NCBI GenBank assembly: GCA_964346815.1
Contig: CAYFWF010000025.1
Span: 1-33,846, forward strand
DNA length: 33,846 nucleotides
From: CAYFWF01 sp964346815
GTDB lineage: Bacteria > Acidobacteriota > Aminicenantia > Aminicenantales > Aminicenantaceae
Reading direction: 5' to 3'
Below, piece after piece: positions 1 through 8,170 of this stretch. The notes below the pieces were generated by a model. It saw only the letters and a program-made list of their open reading frames with translations, was not told the origin of the DNA and searched no databases. Each line of letters begins with the position of its first letter. Position 1 is the first letter of the stretch. Made by a program: the position numbers and the translations under genes.

Positions 1-129
1 CGCTCCATCCCTCTCCTCGACCAGGCTGCTGAGGATGCCGTCCGCCAGTGGGTCTATGAACCCATGGTCATCAACGGCAAACCCAGAGGGGTCATCTTCA
101 CCGTAACCGTCACCTTTAAATTAAAATAA
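1..129 (+). CDS. TonB-like protein, C-terminal end (partial)
   Basis: This is the last 42 codons of a gene that begins upstream of the window. The translation includes AVRQWVYEPMVINGKP and FTVTVTFKLK, which matches the C-terminal domain of TonB-family energy transducers (the W-x-Y/F-x-P segment and the final beta strand ending V-x-F). Such proteins span the periplasm and pass proton-motive energy from ExbB/ExbD to outer-membrane TonB-dependent receptors. It lies 66 bp upstream of exbB on the same strand, which supports the assignment. The N-terminal anchor and proline-rich linker are not visible. Confidence 0.8.
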   Translation, partial: RSIPLLDQAAEDAVRQWVYEPMVINGKPRGVIFTVTVTFKLK

Positions 130-195
130 ATTTAAATAAATAAAACCTAAGAAAAGCTGCAAATGGCTTTCGACATTTAAAAGGAGGTTCTTAAA

Positions 196-879
196 ATGAT
201 GCAAATGGGTCTTTTAGATTTGTGGGCGGAAATGGGAGCTGTCGCGAGAGTGGTTGCTATCCTCCTGATGTTCCTTTCCGTCGTCTCCATCTATCTCTTT
301 ATCGAAAGACAGATCGTATTCTTCAGAGCCAGGAACAAATCCAAGGCTGTGGCTCCAAAACTCGCTGACCTGCTGAAGAAAGGACAGGTTCAAGAAGCCC
401 TGACTCTTTCCTCGAAGAAAGAAAACAAGGGAAGCCATTTAGCCCGAGTGACTGCTGCTGGGATCAGGGAGTTTGTCGAAGGAAAGCAGGCCAATCTGAG
501 TATCGAAGAACAGATTGAGTCTGCCCAGAGAGGCTGTTCGAGAGCATCCAACATCTTCGAACAAGAGCTGAAGAGAGGAACCAATACTCTGGCCACCATC
601 GCCACGTCTTCTCCATTTATCGGACTGTTCGGGACGATTTTCGGTATCATCAATGCGTTCCGAGGAATGGCTGTTACGGGATCTGGTGGAATCGGCGCCG
701 TATCCCAGGGAATCGCCGAGGCTTTGATCACGACAGCGTTTGGCATCGGTGTGGCTATCATCGCTCTCTGGTGCTACAACTTCTTGTCTGCCCGAATCGA
801 CGTTTACAATTCGGAAATGGCTAACACCAGCTCCGAGATCGTCGATTTCTTCATCAGAAAGTCAGAAGAAAAAGTCTAA
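196..879 (+). CDS. exbB: ExbB/TolQ/MotA-family proton channel protein
   Basis: Inner-membrane subunit of the TonB energising complex, which with ExbD forms a proton channel that drives TonB (or Tol). At 227 aa it is typical for the family. A first membrane helix lies at about residues 16-38. After a long cytoplasmic stretch, two further helices at about 128-150 and 170-195 carry the family pattern with SPFIGLFGTIFGI and GIAEALITTAFGIGVAI. An AAGGAGG ribosome binding site at 181-187 precedes the ATG by 8 bases, so the start is secure. exbD follows after 37 bp. Whether it serves TonB or Tol cannot be told from the sequence alone, but the preceding TonB C-terminus favours the Exb role. Confidence 0.9.
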   Translation: MMQMGLLDLWAEMGAVARVVAILLMFLSVVSIYLFIERQIVFFRARNKSKAVAPKLADLLKKGQVQEALTLSSKKENKGSHLARVTAAGIREFVEGKQANLSIEEQIESAQRGCSRASNIFEQELKRGTNTLATIATSSPFIGLFGTIFGIINAFRGMAVTGSGGIGAVSQGIAEALITTAFGIGVAIIALWCYNFLSARIDVYNSEMANTSSEIVDFFIRKSEEKV

Positions 880-916
880 CCAAGCCAATTATGAATTAAG
901 ATAAAAGAGGTAAAGT

Positions 917-1342
917 ATGGCTATTTCAGTTGACACCGGACGCGGCGGCGATATTCAATCCGAGCCTAATGTCGTTCCTCTGTGCGACGTTCTTCTCGTC
1001 CTGCTGATCATCTTCATGGTTATGACTCCTTTAATCCAAAAAGGGGTGGATGTCGAACTCCCTACCGCTCTCAACACCATGCGCATGCCCGACAATCCCG
1101 AAGCAGTGCTCTATATCAGAAGAGATGGCTCCATTTACCTGAACGAGCAGCCTATTACCAGAGAAAATCTTCAAACCATGCTGGAAGAGGCTCTGATCAC
1201 GGCAAGCGAAAGAAAGCTCTACCTGAGAGCAGACCAAGAGCTGGAATACGGTATCATCCTGGATCTCATCCCATTGATCAAAGAGGCTGATATCGAGGTC
1301 GTCGGAATCATCGCCGAAAAGAAAACAGAAAGAGTCCAGTAA
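917..1342 (+). CDS. exbD: ExbD/TolR-family biopolymer transport protein
   Basis: Partner of ExbB in the proton-driven TonB system. At 141 aa it has the expected layout: a short cytoplasmic N-terminus, one membrane helix at about residues 21-40 and a periplasmic domain. The helix begins with NVVPLCDVLLVLLIIFMV, where Asp24 is at the position of the essential protonatable aspartate of ExbD/TolR. The C-terminal part, with the phrases ADQELEYG and LIPLIKEADIEVVGII, matches the periplasmic fold of the family. An AGAGGT ribosome binding site precedes the ATG. The gene ends 5 bp from the stop of the convergent radical SAM gene, leaving no room for a separate intergenic terminator. Confidence 0.92.
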   Translation: MAISVDTGRGGDIQSEPNVVPLCDVLLVLLIIFMVMTPLIQKGVDVELPTALNTMRMPDNPEAVLYIRRDGSIYLNEQPITRENLQTMLEEALITASERKLYLRADQELEYGIILDLIPLIKEADIEVVGIIAEKKTERVQ

Positions 1343-1347
1343 ATAAC

Positions 1348-2457
1348 TTAGCGATCAACAAGGGGTAAGGTGAGAAGTCTTTCGACTTCCCTCTTACCTC
1401 TTATTCTTTTATTCAGAATTTCCTGCCAGACATCTTTGCTTTCCATACAGAAATAGAGAGGGACATTTTCTCCTCCTGCCTTTTGCAGGAATTCCACAAC
1501 CCTTTCATAGAGCCAGAGCCGGAGGGGCTTGGGATATCTGAGTTTTCCATCCCTTCCTTTTGCGAATTCCTGATGTATGATTTTCGTATGAGGGAATCTC
1601 TTCTGGATGACCGCTTTCAAAGAAGGAGGAAACCTCAAGCTTCCCAGGCTGATCCAGGCAATCTTTTTTGGGTCGATACAGGCCATCATCTCTCGGATCA
1701 CTTCCCCATATCCCTGCTCCCAACCCTGGTAAAGGAGAAGAGGATCGAAATGGAAAGCGACTCTGAAGCCTGACCGGGAAACGATGCGGGCGGCTTCCAG
1801 CCTCTTTTTCACATCCGGAGCTCCCATCTCCTCTATTCGGGCCATTTGAAGGGAGTTGATGGACCAGGCAATCACGACATTCTCAGATGGTTTGGATTTC
1901 AATATATTCTGTATGTTTATTGTTTTTGTCTTCAACTCGAACAGTGCATTGTCCCGTCTCGAAAAATAGGAAATGAGGTCAGTGGAGCGGCCTGTGAGAG
2001 AGTCCAGGGCCAATGAATCCCCCAGCTCTCCGGTTCCGATACGAAGGAAACGGCCGCGCATTTTGTGCATAAAAGCGTCCAGGTGCGTCCACATTCTTTC
2101 TGTATCGGCATGAATCGTGATAAGAGGATTATCCAGATACGACTGGAGGATGCAGTAAGAGCATTCCAGCGGACAGTTGAGGTCGGCGTTGATGATGAAA
2201 TAATTGCATCCGATGTAGTGAGGCGTGCAGGGACAGGGTTTCACATAAGAACCCCTCTGCTGGGTGACCAAAAGATATTTTTTCCCTTCACCTACAGGAT
2301 CCCGGGACATCTTTATTTCCTCTGTCAGGTCCTGTGCATCTTGAACAAATTCAACGGGGATCTGTCTCAGATTTTTCAGGATTCTATGGGTAAGAGGGAA
2401 CGACTCGCTGTCTTTGGTTACGAATATCTTTCGCGGAGCAAAAGGAACCTCATCCAT
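1348..2457 (-). CDS. Spore photoproduct lyase-like radical SAM protein
   Basis: A 369-aa radical SAM protein resembling the spore photoproduct lyase (SPL) family. The cluster motif CPLECSYC (Cys95, Cys99, Cys102; C-x3-C-x2-C) should bind the 4Fe-4S cluster that cleaves S-adenosylmethionine. It is followed by ILQSYLDNP, which aligns with the CYLQTT region of true SPL. Three extra cysteines (75, 77, 84) lie just before the motif. From recollection of Bacillus/Geobacillus SPL, the catalytic cysteine (about Cys141) and the tyrosine after the third cluster cysteine are needed for lesion repair. Here the matching positions look like Glu144 and Ile103. The chosen ATG at 2457 overlaps the parB-like stop by 8 bp. 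A longer start at 2544 would overlap it by 95 bp and is less likely. SPL activity itself is doubtful. Confidence 0.8.
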   Translation of the reverse strand: MDEVPFAPRKIFVTKDSESFPLTHRILKNLRQIPVEFVQDAQDLTEEIKMSRDPVGEGKKYLLVTQQRGSYVKPCPCTPHYIGCNYFIINADLNCPLECSYCILQSYLDNPLITIHADTERMWTHLDAFMHKMRGRFLRIGTGELGDSLALDSLTGRSTDLISYFSRRDNALFELKTKTINIQNILKSKPSENVVIAWSINSLQMARIEEMGAPDVKKRLEAARIVSRSGFRVAFHFDPLLLYQGWEQGYGEVIREMMACIDPKKIAWISLGSLRFPPSLKAVIQKRFPHTKIIHQEFAKGRDGKLRYPKPLRLWLYERVVEFLQKAGGENVPLYFCMESKDVWQEILNKRIRGKREVERLLTLPLVDR

Positions 2458-3406
2458 CAGGAGTTCTCTTGAATAGAGAGAAGAAATCTTTGTCAGAGGC
2501 CAGCTTCTGAAGTTTAACAAGCTTTTTGTGAAATTCCCGCTCATCGTTCAGGTGAAAGGAAACCGAAAATTCCCCGTCTTCAAAAAAAGAGGAAGATTCC
2601 ACTTTTACATCCTTTGTGAGATGGGCCTTCCTCAGCGACGCATGGAAGGATTCTTTCAACGCCGAAACGAATGGGTGGCTCTCTTTACTTAAAAGACTGC
2701 GGACCTTCTCTGCCTTTTGAATTGGCGAGAGCTTATCCGACTGGACGACCGATCGAATCCTTTGCGAGTTCAAAATGTCCCCTGGAGAAATCTCCTCCTT
2801 TTTGGAGAGATAGATCAAGTCTTCCAGGATCTGCCTCTGTTTGTTCTGGCTCAAGGGAAGAATCATGGGCAGGAGGAGCTCTCGTTCCGGCGCATCGAAT
2901 TCCAAAAGAAGCTGGACAGAGGAGAGGGACATTTTTTTATCATGGATCACCTGCTTCCACCGGGGCTCCAATCGAGATATATTCAAATACAGATCCAGAT
3001 AGGATAAGGTGGCTGGAATCCCCAGGAGGGGCATATACTCTTTGACGATCTGCCTCTCGTTATGGATGTATGTGCTCAGCTTGTGCAGGATCTGTGCTTT
3101 TTCAAGGATGTCGAAATCCCGGTGAGTCAGATTTTCATACAGGCTGAAGAGGAACGCTTCGAGATCATCGCCCTGCTCGAGAACAATGACAGGGAGGGGA
3201 GATAAGGACAGTTCCTTGCAGGCGAAAATCCTTTTCCATCCGGTTACGAGGACAATGCGGCCGGCTCGATGTGTCACCGCCAGAGGATTAGCCAGACCGA
3301 TTTTTTTTATAGATAACAGGAACCTGTCCAGATCAAAGTAATAGGAGAAGCGAAAACGCTCGTCATTGAGGTCCACGTCGTCAAGCAAAATCTCACGGAT
3401 CTTCAT
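2450..3406 (-). CDS. ParB/Spo0J-like nuclease-domain protein
   Basis: A 318-aa protein with the ParB N-terminal (CTPase-type) fold in its first 110 residues. NPLAVTHRAG is followed by GWKRIFACKEL (about 56-66), matching the family's G-x-x-R-x-x-A motif, and then ENLTHRDFDILEKA (91-104), matching EN-x-x-R. A helical central region follows that could be the helix-turn-helix part, and then a charged C-terminal tail. Chromosome-partition ParB normally sits beside parA. Here no parA or parS is seen. The gene lies instead between a hydroxyacid dehydrogenase and an SPL-like radical SAM gene, overlapping the latter. ATG 3406 gives an N-terminus (MKIREILLDDVDL) typical of ParB proteins, but in-frame starts at 3412 (GTG), 3433, 3436 and 3442 (TTG) also exist and no strong ribosome site decides among them. 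Confidence 0.78.
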   Translation of the reverse strand: MKIREILLDDVDLNDERFRFSYYFDLDRFLLSIKKIGLANPLAVTHRAGRIVLVTGWKRIFACKELSLSPLPVIVLEQGDDLEAFLFSLYENLTHRDFDILEKAQILHKLSTYIHNERQIVKEYMPLLGIPATLSYLDLYLNISRLEPRWKQVIHDKKMSLSSVQLLLEFDAPERELLLPMILPLSQNKQRQILEDLIYLSKKEEISPGDILNSQRIRSVVQSDKLSPIQKAEKVRSLLSKESHPFVSALKESFHASLRKAHLTKDVKVESSSFFEDGEFSVSFHLNDEREFHKKLVKLQKLASDKDFFSLFKRTPDG

Positions 3407-3450
3407 CCCCACTATTCTACAATTCGGTGACATCATACGCAATTACCGAA

Positions 3451-4410
3451 TTAGTAGATGAGGTTGTCGGGGCGTTGGCCACTCAATCCCTGGACCAGAT
3501 TACTGGCAGCCATCATGGCCATCTTTTTACGCGTTTCAAAAGTGGCGCTTCCGATATGAGGGAGAAGGATAACATTGTCCAAAGAGAGGAGTTTCTCTTC
3601 GATCTCTGGCTCTCTTTCATACACATCCAGGCCCGCGCCCCAAATTTGTCTTTTTTCCAAAGCTTCAGCGAGCGCTTCCTCGTCGATGACAGGTCCGCGA
3701 GCTACATTCAAGAGCACGGCCTCTTTCTTCATCAGCTTCAGTCTTTCTCGTGAGATGAGGTGTTCGGTTTCAGGAGTCAATGTGGTGTGGATGGTGACGT
3801 AATCCGAAACAGACAACAGTTCATCCAGGGACGCTCTAGAGGCTCCCAACATCTTTTCCTCTTCCGGGCTGAGTCGGTGAGGATCGGAGTAGACGATGTC
3901 CATCTCAAAAGCCTGAGCCCTCGAAGCTACGGCTCTGCCTATCCGGCCCATTCCGATGATGCCTAACCGCTTTCTCCTTACCTCCCTTCCCAAAAACAGG
4001 TCGAGCTCCCATCCTTTATACTTTTTTTTCCGTGTGAATCGATCGGCCTGGGGAATGCGTCTGGCAACAGCCAACAAAAGGGCCCAGGTCAAATCAGCGG
4101 TTGTCTCCGTCAAAACTCCGGGAGTATTCGTGACGAGAATCCCTCTCTGTTTTGCATAGGAGACATCGATGTTATCGAAGCCAACCGCACAGTTAGCTAT
4201 GATTATCAATTCAGGAGCCGCATCCATCACGTCCCGATCTATAGTATCCACAAGAAGGGGAAGGATGCCTTTCTTGTCCCTGACCTTATCCAGAAGATCT
4301 TCCTTGTTCGAACTCCCTTCCGTGGCGCCGATCTCATAATCCACATGTTCCTCGAGATAATCGAGCACCTCAGGAAATATCTTTCGAGTGATCAGAACCT
4401 TAGGCTTCAT
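3451..4410 (-). CDS. D-isomer-specific 2-hydroxyacid dehydrogenase (glyoxylate/hydroxypyruvate reductase-like)
   Basis: A 319-aa NAD(P)-dependent dehydrogenase of the D-2-hydroxyacid family, most like glyoxylate/hydroxypyruvate reductases. The Rossmann motif GIIGMGRIG (GxGxxG at 153-158) binds the cofactor. The catalytic Arg, Glu and His are in NVARGPV (Arg238), YEREPEI (Glu267) and LPHIGSAT (His285). ANCAVGFDNID at about 72-82 is the usual substrate-loop segment. The enzyme would reduce a small 2-keto acid to the D-hydroxy acid in the cytoplasm; the exact substrate cannot be read from the sequence. ATG 4410 (MKPKVLITRK) is preferred over the ATG five codons upstream because family N-termini begin at this strand. 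The larE-like gene ends 36 bp upstream and the ParB-like gene begins about 44 bp downstream, consistent with one operon. Confidence 0.9.
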   Translation of the reverse strand: MKPKVLITRKIFPEVLDYLEEHVDYEIGATEGSSNKEDLLDKVRDKKGILPLLVDTIDRDVMDAAPELIIIANCAVGFDNIDVSYAKQRGILVTNTPGVLTETTADLTWALLLAVARRIPQADRFTRKKKYKGWELDLFLGREVRRKRLGIIGMGRIGRAVASRAQAFEMDIVYSDPHRLSPEEEKMLGASRASLDELLSVSDYVTIHTTLTPETEHLISRERLKLMKKEAVLLNVARGPVIDEEALAEALEKRQIWGAGLDVYEREPEIEEKLLSLDNVILLPHIGSATFETRKKMAMMAASNLVQGLSGQRPDNLIY

Positions 4411-4446
4411 GTTCCCTTCCCGCATGAGAAGAATCGCGTATTTCTT

Positions 4447-5295
4447 CTATTTGAAAAAAGGTTCATTCATGCTTCCAGTACGATAGCCAGCAAGATCAAG
4501 AGTGACATAAAGATAGCCTATCTTTTTCAAATTCTGGACGATCTCTTTCCGGGTCTTCTCATCTACGATTTTTCCAAACTCTTCGGGATTGACCTCGATC
4601 CTCGCGATCCTGCCGTGATGTCTGACCCTGAGCTGCGAGAAACCCAGCGATCTCAAATATTCCTCGGCTCGGTCGATCTTTTTCAAACTTTCCTTTTCGA
4701 TCGGTGTGTGATAAGGGAAGCGAGAAGAAAGGCAGGCCATAGATGGTTTATCCCATGTCGGCAGATCCAGCATTTTCGAGAGGAGACGAATCTCATCCTT
4801 TATGAGCCGGGCTTCCTTTATCGGAGACCTCACCCCGAGTTCTTCTGCAGCTTTCAATCCCGGCCGAAAATCTTGAATGTCCTCGAAATTGGATCCATCA
4901 CACACATAGGGAATATCTTCCTCAGCCGCGATCTTTTTCAGCCGATTGAACAGTTCGCTTTTACAGAAATAGCATCTTTCAGGAGGATTGTTTTTGAAAT
5001 CAGGATTGTCCAGCTCTTTGGTTCGAATGACCTTGCAGCGCACGTTCAACTCTTCAGCGAGTCTCATCGCTCCCTGCTGCTCTTTCTCTGGATAGGTTTC
5101 GGAACTGGCGATCACAGCCAGGACATTGTCTCCGAGCATATCCTTGGCGACCTTTAACAAAAACGTGCTGTCCACCCCGCCTGAAAAGGCCACCAGCACC
5201 CTCCCCATCTCCTTCAGGATTCTCTTCAGCTCTTCATACTTTCTTTGGGTGTCAACGGGAATCCCTGTGTCGTTTATTCTTCGGGCTCGCGACAT
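4447..5295 (-). CDS. larE: LarE-like ATP-dependent sulfur transferase (PP-loop family)
   Basis: A 282-aa PP-loop ATP pyrophosphatase of the LarE family. The ATP loop is AFSGGVDST (residues 36-44). LarE adds sulfur to pyridinium dicarboxylate mononucleotide during synthesis of the nickel-pincer cofactor of lactate racemase. This copy has CYFC (Cys108, Cys111) and DKPSMACLSSR (Cys188). Three such cysteines are the pattern known from the Fe-S-cluster LarE subclass (Thermotoga maritima type) rather than the single-cysteine sacrificial type. No larA, larB or larC is in the window, so the lactate racemase link is inferred from family only. ATG 5295 was chosen because GAGAAAG precedes it; a TTG 12 codons upstream is possible. 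It appears to be the first gene of a four-gene operon. Confidence 0.82.
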   Translation of the reverse strand: MSRARRINDTGIPVDTQRKYEELKRILKEMGRVLVAFSGGVDSTFLLKVAKDMLGDNVLAVIASSETYPEKEQQGAMRLAEELNVRCKVIRTKELDNPDFKNNPPERCYFCKSELFNRLKKIAAEEDIPYVCDGSNFEDIQDFRPGLKAAEELGVRSPIKEARLIKDEIRLLSKMLDLPTWDKPSMACLSSRFPYHTPIEKESLKKIDRAEEYLRSLGFSQLRVRHHGRIARIEVNPEEFGKIVDEKTRKEIVQNLKKIGYLYVTLDLAGYRTGSMNEPFFK

Positions 5296-5327
5296 GACTT
5301 TCTCTATTATGTATATAAACTTACTAA

Positions 5328-5356
5328 ACAATAGCGGAAACAGTATAAAAAATCAA
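5328..5356 (-). promoter_or_regulatory. Possible sigma70-type promoter for larE operon
   Basis: Read on the minus strand, TTGATT (5356-5351) and TATTGT (5333-5328) are separated by exactly 17 bp. Each matches 4 of 6 consensus bases, and the pair lies about 33 bp upstream of the chosen larE start in an AT-rich stretch. No other good candidate is seen in the gap between ispG and larE. Moderate to low certainty. Confidence 0.35.
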
Positions 5357-5417
5357 TCAATTGTTCTTTCGGATGTCTTTCTGGAGGTCCGATACAGCAA
5401 TATTCAGACGAGTCGAT

Positions 5418-5495
5418 GATGAGGGTTTCGCGAGCGAACCGAGTGATCTCTCATTATATGAGATTACCACGTGCCTTCGACCCTCGTAATGACAA
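5418..5495 (-). repeat. Degenerate copy of dispersed palindromic repeat (minus orientation)
   Basis: On the minus strand, 5495-5460 reads as TTGTCATTACGAGG, then a diverged arm, then CACGTGGTAATCTC. This matches the left arm of the repeat family seen at 14,526. The other half (GAGATCACTCGGTTCGCTCG) forms an imperfect return arm. It sits in the 243-bp gap between ispG and larE. Confidence 0.6.
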
Positions 5496-5538
5496 TTTTC
5501 CTCGCTGAATGAATGCAGAAAATCCGCGTGCTTATGAT

Positions 5539-6711
5539 TCAGCTTTCCTGCCCTTCCCATTTTAATCGATCCTCTTGAGCATTTCTGGCCAGTGATCTGA
5601 CCTCCTTGACGAACTCGGATACGATCTTCCCTTCCTCCACACGGCGCAGGAGCTTTCCCTTTTTGAAGATCACGCCAGCGCCCCTTCCAAAGGCCACCCC
5701 GATGTCGGCTTCTTTAGCCTCCCCCGGTCCGTTGACCACACAGCCCATGACTGCCACATCCAGAGAAGCCTGGACGGATGCAAGGCGCTTCTCAATCTGA
5801 GAGCTTATACGGAAAAGATCCACCTCACACCGGCCGCAGACCGGACAACTGATCAAGTTAAGACCGTAGCTCCGGAGTCCGAGGCTGGAAAGGATAAGAT
5901 ACCCCACCCGCACTTCCTCTTCGGGCGGAGCGGTCAAAGACACCCGGATGGTATCAGCCAATCCCTCCCGCAAAAGAAGGGCCAATCCCACCGAAGATTT
6001 CACGGTTCCCCGGACCAGCCCTCCGGCCTCTGTAATCCCCGCATGAAACGGATAATCGACTTCTCCGGCCAAAAGCTGATAGGACTTCAATGTACGTGCG
6101 ACATCCGGGGCTTTGAGCGAAATCTTTATCTGGGTGAAATTCAAATCTTCGAAAATTCTCACATAGCGCAGTGCACTCTCCACCATAGCCTTTGGGTCGG
6201 CGCTTCCATACTTCCTGAGCAAATCCTTTTCCAGAGAGCCGGAGTTTACACCGATTCTTATGGGGACCGAACGCTCTTTGGCGGCCTGGACAACCTGCTT
6301 GACCTTGTCTGTGGATCCGATATTTCCGGGATTGATCCTCAATCCGTCCGCGCCCTCCTCCAGAGCGGCGAGAGCGAGTCTGTGGTCAAAATGGATATCG
6401 GCAATCAGAGGAATGCCGATCTCTTTCTTCATTTTGCCGAAGGCCTCGGCAGCCTCCTGATCCGGTATGGCTACCCGTGAGATCTCGCATCCTTCCTCTT
6501 CCAATTTTCGAAGCTGCGAAAGGGTAGCCCTCGTATCTCTCGTGTCGGTCTTGGTCATGGACTGGACCGCAATCGGAGCCCCGCCTCCGACAGCCACATC
6601 CCCGATCTTGATCTGTTTCGTCTTCCGGCGGATGACGGGATAACAAGGCCCCTCTGGCTTTTGACCTTTCTTTTTTTTCCCCGTCATTGCATCTGACTTC
6701 TTGTCGGACAT
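5539..6711 (-). CDS. ispG: 4-hydroxy-3-methylbut-2-enyl diphosphate synthase
   Basis: IspG (GcpE) catalyses the reductive ring opening of methylerythritol cyclodiphosphate to HMBPP, the penultimate step of the MEP isoprenoid pathway. The 390-aa product carries the barrel segments AVQSMTKTDTRD and PLIADIHFDHRLAL, and RINPGNIG. The cluster-ligand set is SCPVCGRC (Cys289, Cys292), MGCVVNGPGEAKEADIG (Cys324) and Glu331. This spacing matches the three Cys and one Glu ligands of E. coli IspG (270/273/305/312) with a constant offset of 19. The first 30 residues are a charged lysine-rich extension. An AAAGG site precedes ATG 6711. It lies downstream of rseP, separated by 123 bp that include one repeat arm, so it may be transcribed with the uppS-cdsA-dxr-rseP genes or separately. 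Confidence 0.97.
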   Translation of the reverse strand: MSDKKSDAMTGKKKKGQKPEGPCYPVIRRKTKQIKIGDVAVGGGAPIAVQSMTKTDTRDTRATLSQLRKLEEEGCEISRVAIPDQEAAEAFGKMKKEIGIPLIADIHFDHRLALAALEEGADGLRINPGNIGSTDKVKQVVQAAKERSVPIRIGVNSGSLEKDLLRKYGSADPKAMVESALRYVRIFEDLNFTQIKISLKAPDVARTLKSYQLLAGEVDYPFHAGITEAGGLVRGTVKSSVGLALLLREGLADTIRVSLTAPPEEEVRVGYLILSSLGLRSYGLNLISCPVCGRCEVDLFRISSQIEKRLASVQASLDVAVMGCVVNGPGEAKEADIGVAFGRGAGVIFKKGKLLRRVEEGKIVSEFVKEVRSLARNAQEDRLKWEGQES

Positions 6712-6745
6712 GCCATAAAACCTTTGAGGCAGAATCTTTTCATAC

Positions 6746-6780
6746 TGTCATCGCGAGGAGCGAAGCGACGTGGCGATCCC
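6746..6780 (+). repeat. Half copy of dispersed palindromic repeat
   Basis: TGTCATCGCGAGGAGCGAAG followed by CGACGTGGCGATCC is the left arm of the family found complete at 13,305 and 14,526. Here the right half is missing. It lies between rseP and ispG. Confidence 0.75.
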
Positions 6781-6834
6781 CCGTTGTGTATCAATCCTGC
6801 CGCACATTAACAATTTGAAAAAGTCCTTTATAAA

Positions 6835-8166
6835 TTAAAACGGAATGAGGCTGTCCCATCCGTTCGGCAGTCTTTTCACCACATCGTTCAGGATGATAAA
6901 AGTGAAAAGGATGATGACAAACACAAAGCCTATCTGCATGATGATTTGTTTGACTTTCGGGCTTAAATCCCTGCGGAAAAGCCCCTCGATAGCGAGGACG
7001 ATGATGTGCCCGCCGTCGAACATCGGGATCGGAAACAGGTTGATGATTCCGAGCTGGAGGCTTATGAAAGCCACCCACCACATCAGGGTCATTAATCCCA
7101 TCTGAAAAGCTGCATACGAGAAGCTGGCAATTTCGATCGGACCTCCCAGTTGGCGGGTAGAAGCTTCGCCCGTCAGCAGATCTTTGATAAAATTGATGAC
7201 CAGGAAGGCCATTCTTGCATTTTCTTTTACGCTGTGCTCAATGGCAGAAAAGAATCCATACTGCTTTGAGACCGACTCTGCTCTGGAGCTGACACCTATG
7301 ACACCCACATCTCCTTCTTTTTTCGGCGTGACCTTCAAATGGACGAACCGCCCTTCCCTTTCGACTTTGAAATCCAATTCTTTTCCGGGATTCTTCTGGA
7401 TCACCTCCGTGAAATTGAGGTAATGGATCGGTTTGCCGCCGATTTCATGGATGACGTCTCCGGCTTCGATTCCTGCTTTGTCTGCCCGAGAGCCAGGATT
7501 CACCAGCATGACCTCGGGTAAGATTCTGGCTATGAATCCCGCATACCCCATCTCATATCTTGTCTTGCTCTCGGTTAACAGCTCGACCGAACGAATTTCG
7601 TCTCCTCTCTTCACCTCGATATCGATGGTCCTGTCGGGCTTGGTTCCCACCGCGAGTTCCACGTCCTTCCAGGTGTCCGTCTTCTTGTTGTTGATGCGCA
7701 GAATCTCGTCGCCCACCTTCAAATCGGCCTTGTCAGCCGGCGATCCCTGCTCGATCCATCCGATCACAGGCTTCTGGTCGAGATACTCGTAGACGGAGAC
7801 TCCTCCCATGTTGATGACAGCCATGAGAACGACGGCCAGGCATATATTCATCGCCGATCCCATGACGAGGACCAGGAACCTCTGCCATCTCTTTTTGGCC
7901 ATAAAATCTCTGGAATCCATCTCCCTTTTTTCTTCCAGAACTTCTTCTCCAGAAAATTTTACGAATCCTCCCAGAGGAATGGCGCTGATCCGGTAATCGG
8001 TTTCTCCTTTTTTGACTCCAACCAGTCTCTTCCCGTATCCCCAGGAAAAGACCTCTACCCGGATTCCCACCAATTTGGCCATGAAGAAATGGCCGAACTC
8101 ATGAACGAATACCAGAATTCCGAATACGAAGGCAAAAACCAAAATCGTCCCTATGATCACACTCAT
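6835..8166 (-). CDS. rseP: RseP-type site-2 intramembrane metalloprotease
   Basis: A 443-aa membrane zinc protease of the RseP/MucP family, which cleaves anti-sigma factors and leftover signal peptides within the inner membrane. The zinc motif HEFGH is at 22-26 in the first helix and the second motif NLFPIPMFDGGH at 376-387 near the C-terminus; both are intact. Two PDZ-like modules lie between them, one around VIGWIEQGSPADKADLKVGD and one around VNPGSRADKAGIEAGDV. Four membrane helices are predicted. ATG 8166 is chosen because AAAGGTAG precedes it at proper spacing and it starts 4 bp after the dxr stop. An ATG at 8226 would extend the product by 20 basic residues into dxr and is less likely. 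The dxr-rseP order is common in many bacteria. Confidence 0.95.
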   Translation of the reverse strand: MSVIIGTILVFAFVFGILVFVHEFGHFFMAKLVGIRVEVFSWGYGKRLVGVKKGETDYRISAIPLGGFVKFSGEEVLEEKREMDSRDFMAKKRWQRFLVLVMGSAMNICLAVVLMAVINMGGVSVYEYLDQKPVIGWIEQGSPADKADLKVGDEILRINNKKTDTWKDVELAVGTKPDRTIDIEVKRGDEIRSVELLTESKTRYEMGYAGFIARILPEVMLVNPGSRADKAGIEAGDVIHEIGGKPIHYLNFTEVIQKNPGKELDFKVEREGRFVHLKVTPKKEGDVGVIGVSSRAESVSKQYGFFSAIEHSVKENARMAFLVINFIKDLLTGEASTRQLGGPIEIASFSYAAFQMGLMTLMWWVAFISLQLGIINLFPIPMFDGGHIIVLAIEGLFRRDLSPKVKQIIMQIGFVFVIILFTFIILNDVVKRLPNGWDSLIPF

Positions 8167-8170
8167 TTTT

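Noticed and set aside
4345..5157. A 270-codon open frame on the + strand
   Set aside because: It is antisense to the clear larE-like gene, has no ribosome site and its translation shows no family features.
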